This document shows, one piece after another, positions 23,227 to 32,055 of a stretch of 49,553 nt of DNA. Below the pieces are notes generated by a model. That model was not told the origin of the DNA and made no database searches. It saw nothing but the letters and a program-made list of their open reading frames with translations. Positions within the stretch are counted from its first letter, which is position 1; every line of letters begins with the position of its first letter. The position numbers were made by a program, and so were the translations under genes. This stretch comes from DASUGM01 sp036274055. Lineage in GTDB: Bacteria; Acidobacteriota; Vicinamibacteria; Vicinamibacterales; SCN-69-37. Location of the stretch: positions 1-49,553 of the forward strand of contig DASUGM010000245.1 of the NCBI GenBank assembly GCA_036274055.1, read 5' to 3'.

Positions 23227-24347
23227 TCATCTTTTTGGGCGCGCACGGACGCCGTCGCCGACGACTGCTGCGAGATGTTGAGCAGCATGCCGATCGACAC
23301 CAGGTTGATGAGGAGCGACGAGCCGCCGTTGCTCACCAGCGGCAGCGGCAGGCCCTTGGTCGGGAGCAACTGAGTGACGACGCTGATGTTCACCAGCGCC
23401 TGCATGCCGATCATCATCGTCAGCCCTAGTGCAAGGAGCGCACCGAATCGATCCTGCGCCAGGAGCGACGTCCGCAACCCGCGCCAGATGATCATGGCGA
23501 AGCACAAGAGAATGATTGTGGTGCCGACCAGCCCGAACTCCTCGGCGATGACCGCGTAGATGAAATCGGTGTGCGGTTCGGGGATGTAGTAGAGCTTCTG
23601 GACGCCTTCCATCAGCCCCTTGCCGAACAGGCCGCCGGAGCCGATCGCGTACAGCGATTGGATGATCTGGAAGCCGGCGCCGAGTTCGTCCTTCCAGGGA
23701 TCGAGGTAGGTCACCCAGCGCTGATAGCGGTATTCCTCGCTGAGCACCAGCACCACGGCGGCCGGGACAATGAGCACCGCGGCACCAAACAAGTAGCGAT
23801 AGCTCAACCCCGCGGCGAACAGGATCGCGACGACGATGCCGACGATGCAGGCGGCGGTGCCGAAGTCGGGCTGGAAGAGAATCAACGACACCAGCGAGAA
23901 GGTGACGACGCCGATGGGCAGCAGCGTGTATCCCGGGTCGTTGACGCGATGCATGCGGCGCTCGAGCAGCGCGGCGGTGAACAGGATCACCGCCAGCTTG
24001 GCCAACTCCGACGGCTGCACCGACGCGATGCCGAACGACATCCATCGCCGGGTGCCGTTGATCGGGGCGAAGAAGAAGACGCTGAGCAGCAGCACCACCG
24101 TCACCGCGAGCAGCGTCCAGATCACGAACGGCTCGCGATATTTGCGGTAGTCGATGCGCATCGCCGCATACAACGCGCAGATACCGAGCACGGCCCAGGT
24201 CAGCTGCCGGTAGAGAAAGTGGGTGGCGCCCTGGTATTTGGCGAGCGACTGCACCGCCGACGCGCTGTAGACCATGACCAGGCTGGCGCTCACCAGCAGC
24301 ATCGTCGCAACGAACAGCGTCTTGTCCGACTTCAGTGTGCGTGCCAT
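23223..24347 (-). CDS. ftsW: peptidoglycan glycosyltransferase FtsW
   Basis: FtsW is the SEDS-family polymerase that joins lipid II into septal glycan strands with the FtsI transpeptidase. The 374-residue protein has about ten hydrophobic helices. SEDS signatures include INGTRRWMSFGIASVQPSEL before the helix-4 region, FQPDFGTA, the large periplasmic loop with YIPEPHTDFIYAVIAEEFG, and the C-terminal LPLPLVSNGGSSLL. The length is typical. Its ATG is followed 4 nt-overlapping by murG at the 3' end; 139 bp separate it from murD upstream, the only large gap in the cluster, filled by an inverted-repeat element. Confidence 0.96.
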   Translation of the reverse strand: MARTLKSDKTLFVATMLLVSASLVMVYSASAVQSLAKYQGATHFLYRQLTWAVLGICALYAAMRIDYRKYREPFVIWTLLAVTVVLLLSVFFFAPINGTRRWMSFGIASVQPSELAKLAVILFTAALLERRMHRVNDPGYTLLPIGVVTFSLVSLILFQPDFGTAACIVGIVVAILFAAGLSYRYLFGAAVLIVPAAVVLVLSEEYRYQRWVTYLDPWKDELGAGFQIIQSLYAIGSGGLFGKGLMEGVQKLYYIPEPHTDFIYAVIAEEFGLVGTTIILLCFAMIIWRGLRTSLLAQDRFGALLALGLTMMIGMQALVNISVVTQLLPTKGLPLPLVSNGGSSLLINLVSIGMLLNISQQSSATASVRAQKDE

Positions 24348-24375
24348 GGCGTTTATCGCGCGGCGTCGAGCGGCT

Positions 24376-24480
24376 GACAGTCATCAGTCGGGCTGGACGA
24401 AGACACCAGCCTCCCTCGCCAGGTTGGCGCGGGTTCCCAGCGGCCGGCTCTTCGCCGCCGCACCCGATCTGATGACTGTC
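24376..24480. repeat. 105-bp element with 12-bp terminal inverted repeats between murD and ftsW
   Basis: GACAGTCATCAG (24376-24387) is perfectly repeated in inverse at 24469-24480, with partial matching just beyond. The 81-nt interior is GC-rich with additional short complementarity. It fills most of the 139-bp gap between the murD stop and the ftsW start. It has no open frame of note and no ribosome-binding site; it might form an RNA stem within the division-cluster transcript or be a small non-autonomous element. Confidence 0.75.
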
Positions 24481-24486
24481 CGCCGC

Positions 24487-25845
24487 TCACGCCTCGCGTC
24501 CTTTCAATTCCCGCACCGCGGCTTTGAACGCGTCGCCGCGGGCGCGATAGTCGGTAAACATGTCGAAGCTCGAACACGCCGGCGCGAGCAGCACGACGCC
24601 GCCTTTCCGGGCGTGCGCGAAAGCCTGCGCCACCGCCTCAGCCATCGACCCGGCGCGTTCGACCGGCACGACCTCGCCGAGCGCCTGCTCGATGAGCGGG
24701 CTGGCTTCGCCGATCGCGACGATGGCGTCGGCGCGCGAGGCCACGACCTCGCGGAGATCCTCGAACGCCCCGCCCTTGTAGCGACCGCCCATGATGGCGA
24801 CGATGTGCGCGGGAAAACTCTCGAGCGCCCGGCGCGCCGAGGCGATGTTGGTGGCTTTGGAGTCGTTGACGAAGTGCACGCCGTCGACCTCGCCGACGCG
24901 CTCGAGCGCGTGCTCGAGGCCGGAGAAGTTCTCGACCGCCCGCTGCATCGCCGCGGCCGGCACACCCGCCACGCAGCCGACGGCGGCCGCCGCCAGCACA
25001 TCGGCGAGCAGATGCCGGCCGGGGAGCTGTACCGATGCGACCGGAACCAGCGGCGTCGCGGCGCCGCGATCGCGCCGCACCACCTGCCCGTTTTCGACGG
25101 TGACGCCGTTGTCGATCCGGGCGTCGAGCGCGAAGTCGAAGCGCCGCGCCCGGGCTTCGCGCGCCAGCGCCAGCGCGCCGGGATCGTCGGCGTTGATCAC
25201 CGCCCAGTCCTGCGGCGTCTGATTGGCGAAGATGCGTGCCTTCGCCGCCGCGTACTCCGCAAATGACGCGTGACGATCGAGATGGTCGGGCGACAGATTG
25301 AGCGCCACCGCGACCCACGGATGAAACGTCGCCGTCGTCTGCAGCTGAAAGCTGCTGACTTCGACGACATGCAGCGACTCCGGCCGCGACGCGGCGACCT
25401 GTCCCGACAACGCGGTGCCGAGGTTGCCGCCGGCGGTGGCGGCGAACCCGGCTTCCTGCAGCATCCGCGCGGTCAGCGTCGTCGTCGTCGACTTGCCTTT
25501 GGTGCCGGTGATCGCGATCACGCGCCCGGACAGCCACCGCGACGCGAGCTCGATTTCGCCGATGACCGGCACGCCGGCGCGCTGTGCCGAGACGACCGCT
25601 TCCTGATCCGGAGGAACGCCCGGGCTCAGGACGACGAGATCACTGCGCATGAAGGCGTCGGCGCGGTGCGCCCCGGTTTCGACGCGGATGTCCTGCGCTT
25701 CGAGCGCAGCGGCATCGGGCACCACGTCCGCGGCATCGGCGAGTGTCACGCGCGCACCGCGCGACACCAGCAGCTCGGCGGCCGCTCGGCCGCTGCGGCC
25801 GGCGCCGACGACGATTACGTTCTGGCCTCGCACGTCGAAGCTCAT
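24487..25845 (-). CDS. murD: UDP-MurNAc-L-Ala--D-glutamate ligase MurD
   Basis: MurD adds D-Glu to UDP-MurNAc-L-Ala in the cytoplasm. The 452-residue protein shows the N-terminal Rossmann segment NVIVVGAGRSGRAAAELL, ATP loop GTKGKSTTTT (114-123), NLSPDHLDRHASF in the central domain, and C-terminal FVNDSKATNIASARRAL, the family ligase motif, with IMGGRYKGG. ATG start with GAGGTGA about 6 nt upstream, 4 nt after the mraY stop. Length is normal. Confidence 0.97.
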   Translation of the reverse strand: MSFDVRGQNVIVVGAGRSGRAAAELLVSRGARVTLADAADVVPDAAALEAQDIRVETGAHRADAFMRSDLVVLSPGVPPDQEAVVSAQRAGVPVIGEIELASRWLSGRVIAITGTKGKSTTTTLTARMLQEAGFAATAGGNLGTALSGQVAASRPESLHVVEVSSFQLQTTATFHPWVAVALNLSPDHLDRHASFAEYAAAKARIFANQTPQDWAVINADDPGALALAREARARRFDFALDARIDNGVTVENGQVVRRDRGAATPLVPVASVQLPGRHLLADVLAAAAVGCVAGVPAAAMQRAVENFSGLEHALERVGEVDGVHFVNDSKATNIASARRALESFPAHIVAIMGGRYKGGAFEDLREVVASRADAIVAIGEASPLIEQALGEVVPVERAGSMAEAVAQAFAHARKGGVVLLAPACSSFDMFTDYRARGDAFKAAVRELKGREA

Positions 25846-25849
25846 CGCA

Positions 25850-26935
25850 TCACCTCAGCTTCAACGTGGTCAGACTGAACAGCGCGCAGATGATCGCCAG
25901 AATCAGGAATCGCGTGACCACCTTCGGCTCGGACCAGCCGATCAACTCGAAATGGTGATGAATGGGCGCCATCCGGAACACGCGCCGGCCGGTGAGCTTG
26001 AACGAGGCGACCTGGATGATCACCGACGCCGCTTCCATGACGAAAACGCCGCCGACGATCGGCAGGAGCAGTTCCTGCTTGATCAGAATCGCCACCGTGC
26101 CGAGCGCGCCGCCGAGCGCGAGCGATCCGACGTCGCCCATGAACACCTCAGCCGGATGCGCGTTCCACCACAGGAAGCCGAGGCTGGCGCCGACCAGCGC
26201 GCCGCAGAAGATGGTCAGCTCCGCCGTCGCCGGGAAGTGCACGATCAGCAGGTAGTCGGCGAAGATCTTGTGGCCGGTGACGTAGGTCAGCGCGGTGAAC
26301 GTCGCCGCCGACACCGAGAACGTGCTGATCGCGAGGCCGTCGAGCCCGTCGGTCAGGTTGACGGCGTTGCTGGCGCCGACCAGCACGATCACCGCGAACA
26401 GCACGTAAAACATTCCAAGCTCGGGGACGAAGAATTTGAAGAACGGCGGAATCAGCCTGGTGTTGTAGAGGTTGTGCCACGACATCCACAACAGCGCGCC
26501 GCCAACCGCGAGCCCGACCGCAATCTGGGCCGAGAACTTGTAGCGCGCAAACAGGCCATGATGGCTGTGGCGCGTCACCTTCAAATAGTCGTCGGTGAAT
26601 CCAATCGCCCCGAAGGCGGCCATCGACAGCACCGCGATCCAGATGTTCGGATTGGTGAGGTCGGCCCACGCCAGCGTCGATCCGAGAACGGCGGCGAGAA
26701 TCAGCAACCCGCCCATGGTCGGCGTGCCGGCCTTCGGCTTGTGCGACGATGGTCCGTCCTGACGCACGACCTGGCCGATCTGAAAGGCGCGCAGCCGGCG
26801 AATCAGCCACGGACCGAGCAGCAGGCTGAGTGCGAGCGCGCTCAGGCTCGCCGCCGCGGTCCGGAACGTGATGAAGCGAACGACGCCGAGGCCGGCGATC
26901 TCGTCGCGAAGCGGCATCAGGAGGTGATAGATCAC
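25850..26935 (-). CDS. mraY: phospho-N-acetylmuramoyl-pentapeptide transferase MraY
   Basis: MraY transfers phospho-MurNAc-pentapeptide to undecaprenyl phosphate, giving lipid I. The 361-residue protein has about ten membrane helices with cytoplasmic catalytic loops: HKPKAGTPTMGG, the Asp pair FTDDYLK (115-116), NLTDGLDG (193-200) and the late MAPIHHHFEL histidine loop. GTG start overlapping the murF stop by 4 nt (GTGA). Its place between murF and murD is the usual dcw order. Confidence 0.97.
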   Translation of the reverse strand: MIYHLLMPLRDEIAGLGVVRFITFRTAAASLSALALSLLLGPWLIRRLRAFQIGQVVRQDGPSSHKPKAGTPTMGGLLILAAVLGSTLAWADLTNPNIWIAVLSMAAFGAIGFTDDYLKVTRHSHHGLFARYKFSAQIAVGLAVGGALLWMSWHNLYNTRLIPPFFKFFVPELGMFYVLFAVIVLVGASNAVNLTDGLDGLAISTFSVSAATFTALTYVTGHKIFADYLLIVHFPATAELTIFCGALVGASLGFLWWNAHPAEVFMGDVGSLALGGALGTVAILIKQELLLPIVGGVFVMEAASVIIQVASFKLTGRRVFRMAPIHHHFELIGWSEPKVVTRFLILAIICALFSLTTLKLR

Positions 26936-28371
26936 GACGCCTCCTGCAGCAGACGATCGGCGACGATGTCGGTGCGGGTGCCGCGCGAGCCCTTGACCAG
27001 CACGAGGTCACCCGGTTGCACCAGCGACGCGACGACGGGTGCGGCATCCGCGCTGGTCGGAAACTGACGGATGTGCGCGCCGTGCATGCCGCCGAGAATC
27101 GCCCCGGCGAGCGTGCCCAGCGTCGCGGCGCCGCCGATGACGACGAGCTCACTGATGCCGGCGGCCGCGGCGGCGCGGCCGCAGGCCTCGTGCAGATCGC
27201 GTGAGGCGTCGCCGAGTTCGAGCATCTCGCCGAGCACGGCAATGCGGCGGCCGGTGGTCGGCGTTGACGCCAGCGTCGCCAGCATCGCCTGCACCGCCGC
27301 CGGCGAGGCATTGTAGGAGTCATCGACGACGCGCACGCCGCGCGGCAGGGACGACAGCGCACCGCGTCGCGCCACCGGACGCAATGCGGCGACGCGCTCG
27401 GCGATCTCGGCCAGATCGACGTGAAACGCGGTCGCAACCGCAATCGCCGCAAGCACATTGCCGAGTTGGGCGCGACCGGCGAGCGGCACGGTCAACGACA
27501 CCGGACCCGCCGGCGTGACGACGTCGGCGGTCGTGCCCTCGAACCCTCGATCGACAACCTTCGTCGCACGCACGTCGGCCTTCGCCGACTCGCCGAACGT
27601 GACGATGCGGCCGGCGGCACCGGCGACATGCCGCATCACCAGGGCATCGTCGGCGTTGGCGACGATCAGTGTCTCCGGACCGGCCCCGTCGAGGATCTCC
27701 GCCTTGGCCGCCGCAATCTTCTCGCGCGACCCGAACTGCCCGATGTGCGCGTCGCCGACGTTGATCCAGACGCGCACCTCCGGCTCCGCGATGCCGACCA
27801 GCGTGCGAATCTCGCCGGCGTGATTCATGCCCAGTTCGACGACGGCGAGGTCGGGGCCCTGGCGGAGCTCCAGCAGCGACAGCGGCAGGCCGATGTGGTT
27901 GTTGAGATTGCCGCGATTGCGAAACACCGTGAACCGCGCCTCGAGTAGTTCCGCGGTGACTTCCTTCGTCGTCGTCTTGCCGGCGCTTCCGGTGATCGCG
28001 ACGACCTGAGCGCCGGAGTGACGGCGCACGGCGCGGGCGAGTGACTGCAGGGCGCGCAGCGTGTCGTCGACGACGATCACCGACACCTGGCGGTGCATGG
28101 GGTTGCTAGCGTCCTTGTTCCCTCGTCTCCTCGATGCTTGGTTTTCCGCAATCAGCAGCCCGGTCGCGCCGCGCTCGAGGGCGACGTCGAGAAAGTCGTG
28201 GCCGTTGAAGCGTTCGCCTTCGAGCGCGATGAACAGCGCGTCGGCATCGAGGGTGCGGGTGTCGGTGGAGACCGACCCGAAGATCTCACCGGCAGTGCCG
28301 GCGACGAGCCGCCCCGTCGTCGCCTCGGCGACGAATCCGGCGGTGAGAACGAAGGCGCCCATCGCGGTCAT
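26932..28371 (-). CDS. murF: UDP-MurNAc-tripeptide--D-Ala-D-Ala ligase MurF
   Basis: MurF adds D-Ala-D-Ala to complete the pentapeptide precursor. The 479-residue protein has the N-terminal domain (STDTRTLDADALFIAL), ATP loop GSAGKTTT (128-135), GNLNNHIGLPLSLL, ELGMNHAGEI and the C-terminal VDDSYNASPAAVQAML. Residues about 77-95 (ASRRRGNKDASNPMHRQV) form an extra basic loop between two strands of the N-terminal domain, encoded by a conspicuously AT-richer stretch (28093-28145). The start overlaps the murE stop by 4 nt; a second ATG three codons in is possible. Overlaps mraY at the 3' end. Confidence 0.96.
   Translation of the reverse strand: MTAMGAFVLTAGFVAEATTGRLVAGTAGEIFGSVSTDTRTLDADALFIALEGERFNGHDFLDVALERGATGLLIAENQASRRRGNKDASNPMHRQVSVIVVDDTLRALQSLARAVRRHSGAQVVAITGSAGKTTTKEVTAELLEARFTVFRNRGNLNNHIGLPLSLLELRQGPDLAVVELGMNHAGEIRTLVGIAEPEVRVWINVGDAHIGQFGSREKIAAAKAEILDGAGPETLIVANADDALVMRHVAGAAGRIVTFGESAKADVRATKVVDRGFEGTTADVVTPAGPVSLTVPLAGRAQLGNVLAAIAVATAFHVDLAEIAERVAALRPVARRGALSSLPRGVRVVDDSYNASPAAVQAMLATLASTPTTGRRIAVLGEMLELGDASRDLHEACGRAAAAAGISELVVIGGAATLGTLAGAILGGMHGAHIRQFPTSADAAPVVASLVQPGDLVLVKGSRGTRTDIVADRLLQEAS
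28093..28145 (-). repeat. putative in-frame insertion inside murF
   Basis: About 50 nt of less GC-rich DNA with word-like composition (GTCCTTGTTC, CCTCGTCTCC on the plus strand) lie within otherwise GC-rich murF. It encodes an extra charged loop where other MurF proteins run directly from the LLIAE strand to the VVDDTLRALQ strand. No second copy is found in the window, so the boundaries and its repeat nature are inferred from composition and from the position of the extra loop. Confidence 0.5.
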
Positions 28372-29900
28372 ACCTGCGGTGCGCTGCGGCGCTGGGTCAG
28401 CGCGGCGCGGGCGACGTCGACGTCGTCGAATGGCAGCGTGCGATCGCCGATCACCTGGTATTTCTCGTGGCCTTTGCCGGCGATCAGCACCAGGTCGCCG
28501 GGCTTGGCGGTGCGGATGGCCTGTTCGATCGCTATTCGCCGGTCGATATGAACCACGAAGGGCGTACCAGGACGCTTCGGACCGCCGGGTTCCGCAGTTG
28601 GCGACAACCCACGCTTGATCTCTTCGATGATCCGCGCGGGATCCTCCGAGCGCGGGTTGTCGGAGGTCAGGACGACGAAATCGCTCAGCCGGCCGGCGAC
28701 CGCGCCCATCAGGGGCCGCTTGGTCCTGTCGCGATCCCCACCGCAGCCGAACACGGTGATCAGCCGCTCGCTGGCCAGCGGCCGCGCCGTTTCCAGCAGA
28801 TTCTTCAGGGCGTCGTCGGTGTGCGCGTAGTCGACGACGACGCGCACGTCGTCGGTGCCGGCAGAGACGAGCTGGAAGCGGCCCGGCACCCGTTCGAGCG
28901 CCGCGATGCCGCGCTCGATCGCGTCAGTGGGCAGCTCGAGACCGATCGCCACGGCCACGACGCCAAGGATGTTGTAGACGTTCGGCCGCCCGACCAGCGG
29001 CGATCGCATCGCGATCGGCCCGCGCGGCGTCTGGACCGTGAATGCGAGTCCCTCGAGTGACGATTGGATCGATACCGCGCGGACGTCGGCAGGTTTATCG
29101 ATCGCGTAGGTGATGACGCGCGGCAGCGTCCCCGCCAGTTCGACGCCACGCGGATCGTCGACGTTGATCGAGGCGGGCGCATCGGCTGGCAGCATCTCGA
29201 ACAGCCGGCGTTTGGCCGCAAAGTACTGCTGCATGTCACCGTGAAAATCGAGATGGTCGCGGGTCAGGTTGGTGAAGATCGCGCCGGCAAACCGCATGTT
29301 GGCGACGCGATGAAGCACGAGCGCATGCGATGAGACTTCGATCGCGCAGGCACGGCAGCCGCGATCGGCCATCTCGCGCAGCAGACGCTGCAGCTCGGAC
29401 GCTTCCGGCGTCGTGTGCGAGGCGTCACGCTCATCCGCCGGCGACGGCCCGGTACGCACCGTGACCGTGCCGATGCGGCCGCACGGCATCGCCGCGGCGT
29501 CGAACACCGAGGCCAGCAGATACGTCGTCGTCGTCTTGCCGTTCGTGCCAGTGACGCCGACAACGACGAGCTGATCGCTGGGATGGCCGTTGACGATCGC
29601 GGCCAGTTCAGCCAGCGCCAGTCGAGCGTCGGTGGTGCGCAACCAGGGAACCGCGACACCGGCCGGCGGCGCGCTCTCGGCAATCACGGCAATCGCGCCG
29701 CGGCGAAGGGCGTCGGCGGCGAACGTCGCACCGTCCGAGCGCTGGCCGCGCACGGCGACGAAGACGGTACCGGGCGCGACCGCGCGCGAGTCATGGGTCA
29801 GACCGGTGACCGGAACGGCGTCGCGGCCGCTCTGTGTCACCCGCTGGCGGGCGTCGGGCGCGAGGGTGCGCGCCGCGGCCACCAGCGCGTCAAGTGTCAT
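28368..29900 (-). CDS. murE: UDP-MurNAc-L-Ala-D-Glu--2,6-diaminopimelate ligase MurE
   Basis: MurE adds the third residue of the stem peptide. The 510-residue protein has THDSRAVAPGTVFVA, ATP loop GTNGKTTTT (118-126), TNLTRDHLDFHG and the C-terminal DNPR (414-417), the motif that selects meso-diaminopimelate rather than lysine, then GKGHEKYQ (475-482). This predicts DAP-type peptidoglycan, as in Gram-negative bacteria. Residues about 433-445 (SPTAEPGGPKRPG) form an extra Pro/Gly loop not usual in the family. ATG start overlaps the ftsI stop by 4 nt. Confidence 0.97.
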   Translation of the reverse strand: MTLDALVAAARTLAPDARQRVTQSGRDAVPVTGLTHDSRAVAPGTVFVAVRGQRSDGATFAADALRRGAIAVIAESAPPAGVAVPWLRTTDARLALAELAAIVNGHPSDQLVVVGVTGTNGKTTTTYLLASVFDAAAMPCGRIGTVTVRTGPSPADERDASHTTPEASELQRLLREMADRGCRACAIEVSSHALVLHRVANMRFAGAIFTNLTRDHLDFHGDMQQYFAAKRRLFEMLPADAPASINVDDPRGVELAGTLPRVITYAIDKPADVRAVSIQSSLEGLAFTVQTPRGPIAMRSPLVGRPNVYNILGVVAVAIGLELPTDAIERGIAALERVPGRFQLVSAGTDDVRVVVDYAHTDDALKNLLETARPLASERLITVFGCGGDRDRTKRPLMGAVAGRLSDFVVLTSDNPRSEDPARIIEEIKRGLSPTAEPGGPKRPGTPFVVHIDRRIAIEQAIRTAKPGDLVLIAGKGHEKYQVIGDRTLPFDDVDVARAALTQRRSAPQV

Positions 29901-32047
29901 CGTTTGCCTCCGTTCGCGCGTGGATCCGCGGCCGCGCGCCGCAGGGACAACAGACTCCAGCTGCCCGACTCAATCGGCGCGCCGGGCTCAGGTGATTGCG
30001 TGGCGACGACACCCGACCCGCTCATCCGCACCGACAGGCCGGCGGCGTTCAAGGTGTTCAGTGCCTCGCGCGCGCTCAACCCGCGCACGTCGGGCATCAG
30101 CGCGCCGCCGCTCACCGGCGTCATGAACGGCGCCGCCAGGGCCCGCGTGCCGTGCGGCGCGATCGTCGGCGCGTCGGTGGTGCGGATAATCGGCGCGATC
30201 GGATCGAGCGAGGGGGGGACGCCAGCGTGGAGCAATGCGGCCTGGGCGATGCGCTGGAAAATCGGCGCCGCGACCGCGCCGCCGTAATGCGAGCCGGCCT
30301 TCGGCGCGTCGATGACGACAAGAATCGTGTAGGCCGGCTTGCGCGCCGGCACGAAGCCGACGAACGAGGCGTTGTATTCGTTCGGCGAATAACCGCCGCC
30401 GGCGGCGATCTGGTTCGCGGTGCCGGTCTTGCCGGCGACCTGGTAGCCGGGAATCTTCGCGCTCGTCGCCGTGCCGCGCTCGACGACGCCTTCCATGATC
30501 GCGGTGACGATCGCGGCGGTTTCCGGATTGATCGCGCGGCGGATCACCTTCGGCTCGTTGATCGAACGATGACCGTTCTGCGTCACCACGCGTACCAGCC
30601 GCGGCTCCATCAATAGCCCGCCGTTGGCGACCGCGCTCACCGCCGTCGCCATCTGCAACGGCGTCACGGCCACCTGATAACCCATAGACACCGACGCGAG
30701 ACCGCTGTCGTTGAGCGAGTCAGGCGACCAGATGCCGCGGCTGGCGCCGGCAAAGTCCCGCGTCGGCGGCGGCTGGCCAAAGCCGAACCGGTGCACGTAC
30801 TTGCTCATCTTCTCGACGCCGGTGCGCAGCCCGACCTTGATGGCGCCGATGTTGCTCGACTTGACGATCACGTCCTCGAACGAGATCAAGCCGTAGTTGT
30901 GGCCTTTGGCCTCGGTGATCGGTTTGCGGCCGGGGAACGTGATCCGTCCGGGGTTGCAGTCGATCAGATCGCCGGGCGAGACGATGCCCTCTTCGATCGC
31001 GGCCGAGGCGGTCACGATCTTGAACGTCGATCCCGGCTCGTAGACGTCCTGTATCGCGCGGTTGCGACGCTGGTCGGCCGACGACTTGCCGACCGCGTTG
31101 GGGTTGAAATCCGGATAGCTGGCGAGCGCGAGCACCTCACCGGTCGCCGGCGCCATGATGATCGCGGTGCCACCGGCCGCGTTGTTGGCCTCGACGCCAG
31201 CTTTCAACTCGCGCTCGGCGATGTACTGCAAGCCGATGTCGAGTGTCAGCTCGAGTGTCGCGCCGGGCACCGGTTCCCTGGTGACCAGTGTCTCCAGGCG
31301 CGTCCGCTTGGCATCGACGCGCACCCACTGCTGGCCGGGGACCCCGCTGACCTCCTTCTCCTGGGTGAGCTCGACCCCCGCCTGCCCGTGTCCTTCGAGG
31401 CTGACGAAGCCAAGCACATGCGCCGCGAGGTCGTAACGGGGGTAGAACCTCCGCGCTTCGTTCCTCAGCGCGATTCCCGGCAGCTTGAGCGCGGAGACCC
31501 GCGACACCTGCTCGGGGGAGACGCTCCGCGCCTGCCGGATCTGCACGTACCGTCCGGGAGCCTTGAGCTTCGTGGTGAAATCGGCCTGGTCGGCCGGCGA
31601 ACAATCGCCGAGCGCCGCACACAGCGCCGCGGCGGTGTACTCCGGATGCTTCACCAGTGAGGGATCGGCGGAGATCAGGTCGGCGTCGACGGAATACGCG
31701 AGCATTTCGCCGTTGCGATCGAGGATGTCGCCGCGGAGGGCCGGCTGATCGATCCGTTGTTGTTGCCGCTTTTGCGCCTGCCGGCTGAGTTCGTCGTGCT
31801 GGAACACCTGCAGCTGCACCAGCCGCGCCTCGATCCCGGCGCCCCACAGCCCGAGGCCGGCGAGCAGAATGACGACGCGCTGTTTCACCGCCGGCCGCCA
31901 GCTCCGTTCGAACGACGCCGCGGGCGTCTCGGCGTCGCGGAGTGGATCGAGCGTCGACGGCCGCACGCGGACGACGCGCGCCAGCGCGGTGAAACGGCCG
32001 CGGCCGTTGGGACCGGTCCCGTGTCGGAAGAAGAGCCGGGTGAACAT
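29897..32047 (-). CDS. ftsI: septal peptidoglycan transpeptidase FtsI/PBP3 with C-terminal PASTA domain
   Basis: This class B penicillin-binding protein cross-links septal peptidoglycan with FtsW. It has 716 residues from the ATG giving MFTRLFFRHG; the open frame continues upstream only as a shadow of ftsL. It has a cytoplasmic tail, one membrane helix (about 55-75), the dimerisation domain with RGDILDRNGEMLA, and the transpeptidase domain with S340-x2-K343 (GSTFK), S397-S-N399 and K540-T-G-T. A single PASTA domain (about 645-705, MPDVRGLSAREALNTLNAAG) ends the chain; PASTA is common in Gram-positive PBP2x and rarer in Gram-negative FtsI. 8 bp separate it from ftsL; its stop overlaps murE. 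Confidence 0.96.
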   Translation of the reverse strand: MFTRLFFRHGTGPNGRGRFTALARVVRVRPSTLDPLRDAETPAASFERSWRPAVKQRVVILLAGLGLWGAGIEARLVQLQVFQHDELSRQAQKRQQQRIDQPALRGDILDRNGEMLAYSVDADLISADPSLVKHPEYTAAALCAALGDCSPADQADFTTKLKAPGRYVQIRQARSVSPEQVSRVSALKLPGIALRNEARRFYPRYDLAAHVLGFVSLEGHGQAGVELTQEKEVSGVPGQQWVRVDAKRTRLETLVTREPVPGATLELTLDIGLQYIAERELKAGVEANNAAGGTAIIMAPATGEVLALASYPDFNPNAVGKSSADQRRNRAIQDVYEPGSTFKIVTASAAIEEGIVSPGDLIDCNPGRITFPGRKPITEAKGHNYGLISFEDVIVKSSNIGAIKVGLRTGVEKMSKYVHRFGFGQPPPTRDFAGASRGIWSPDSLNDSGLASVSMGYQVAVTPLQMATAVSAVANGGLLMEPRLVRVVTQNGHRSINEPKVIRRAINPETAAIVTAIMEGVVERGTATSAKIPGYQVAGKTGTANQIAAGGGYSPNEYNASFVGFVPARKPAYTILVVIDAPKAGSHYGGAVAAPIFQRIAQAALLHAGVPPSLDPIAPIIRTTDAPTIAPHGTRALAAPFMTPVSGGALMPDVRGLSAREALNTLNAAGLSVRMSGSGVVATQSPEPGAPIESGSWSLLSLRRAAADPRANGGKR

Positions 32048-32055
32048 GGCAGGCC

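Noticed and set aside
24376..24480. Riboswitch upstream of ftsW
   Set aside because: Only terminal inverted repeats are seen; no known aptamer core or terminator could be recognised.
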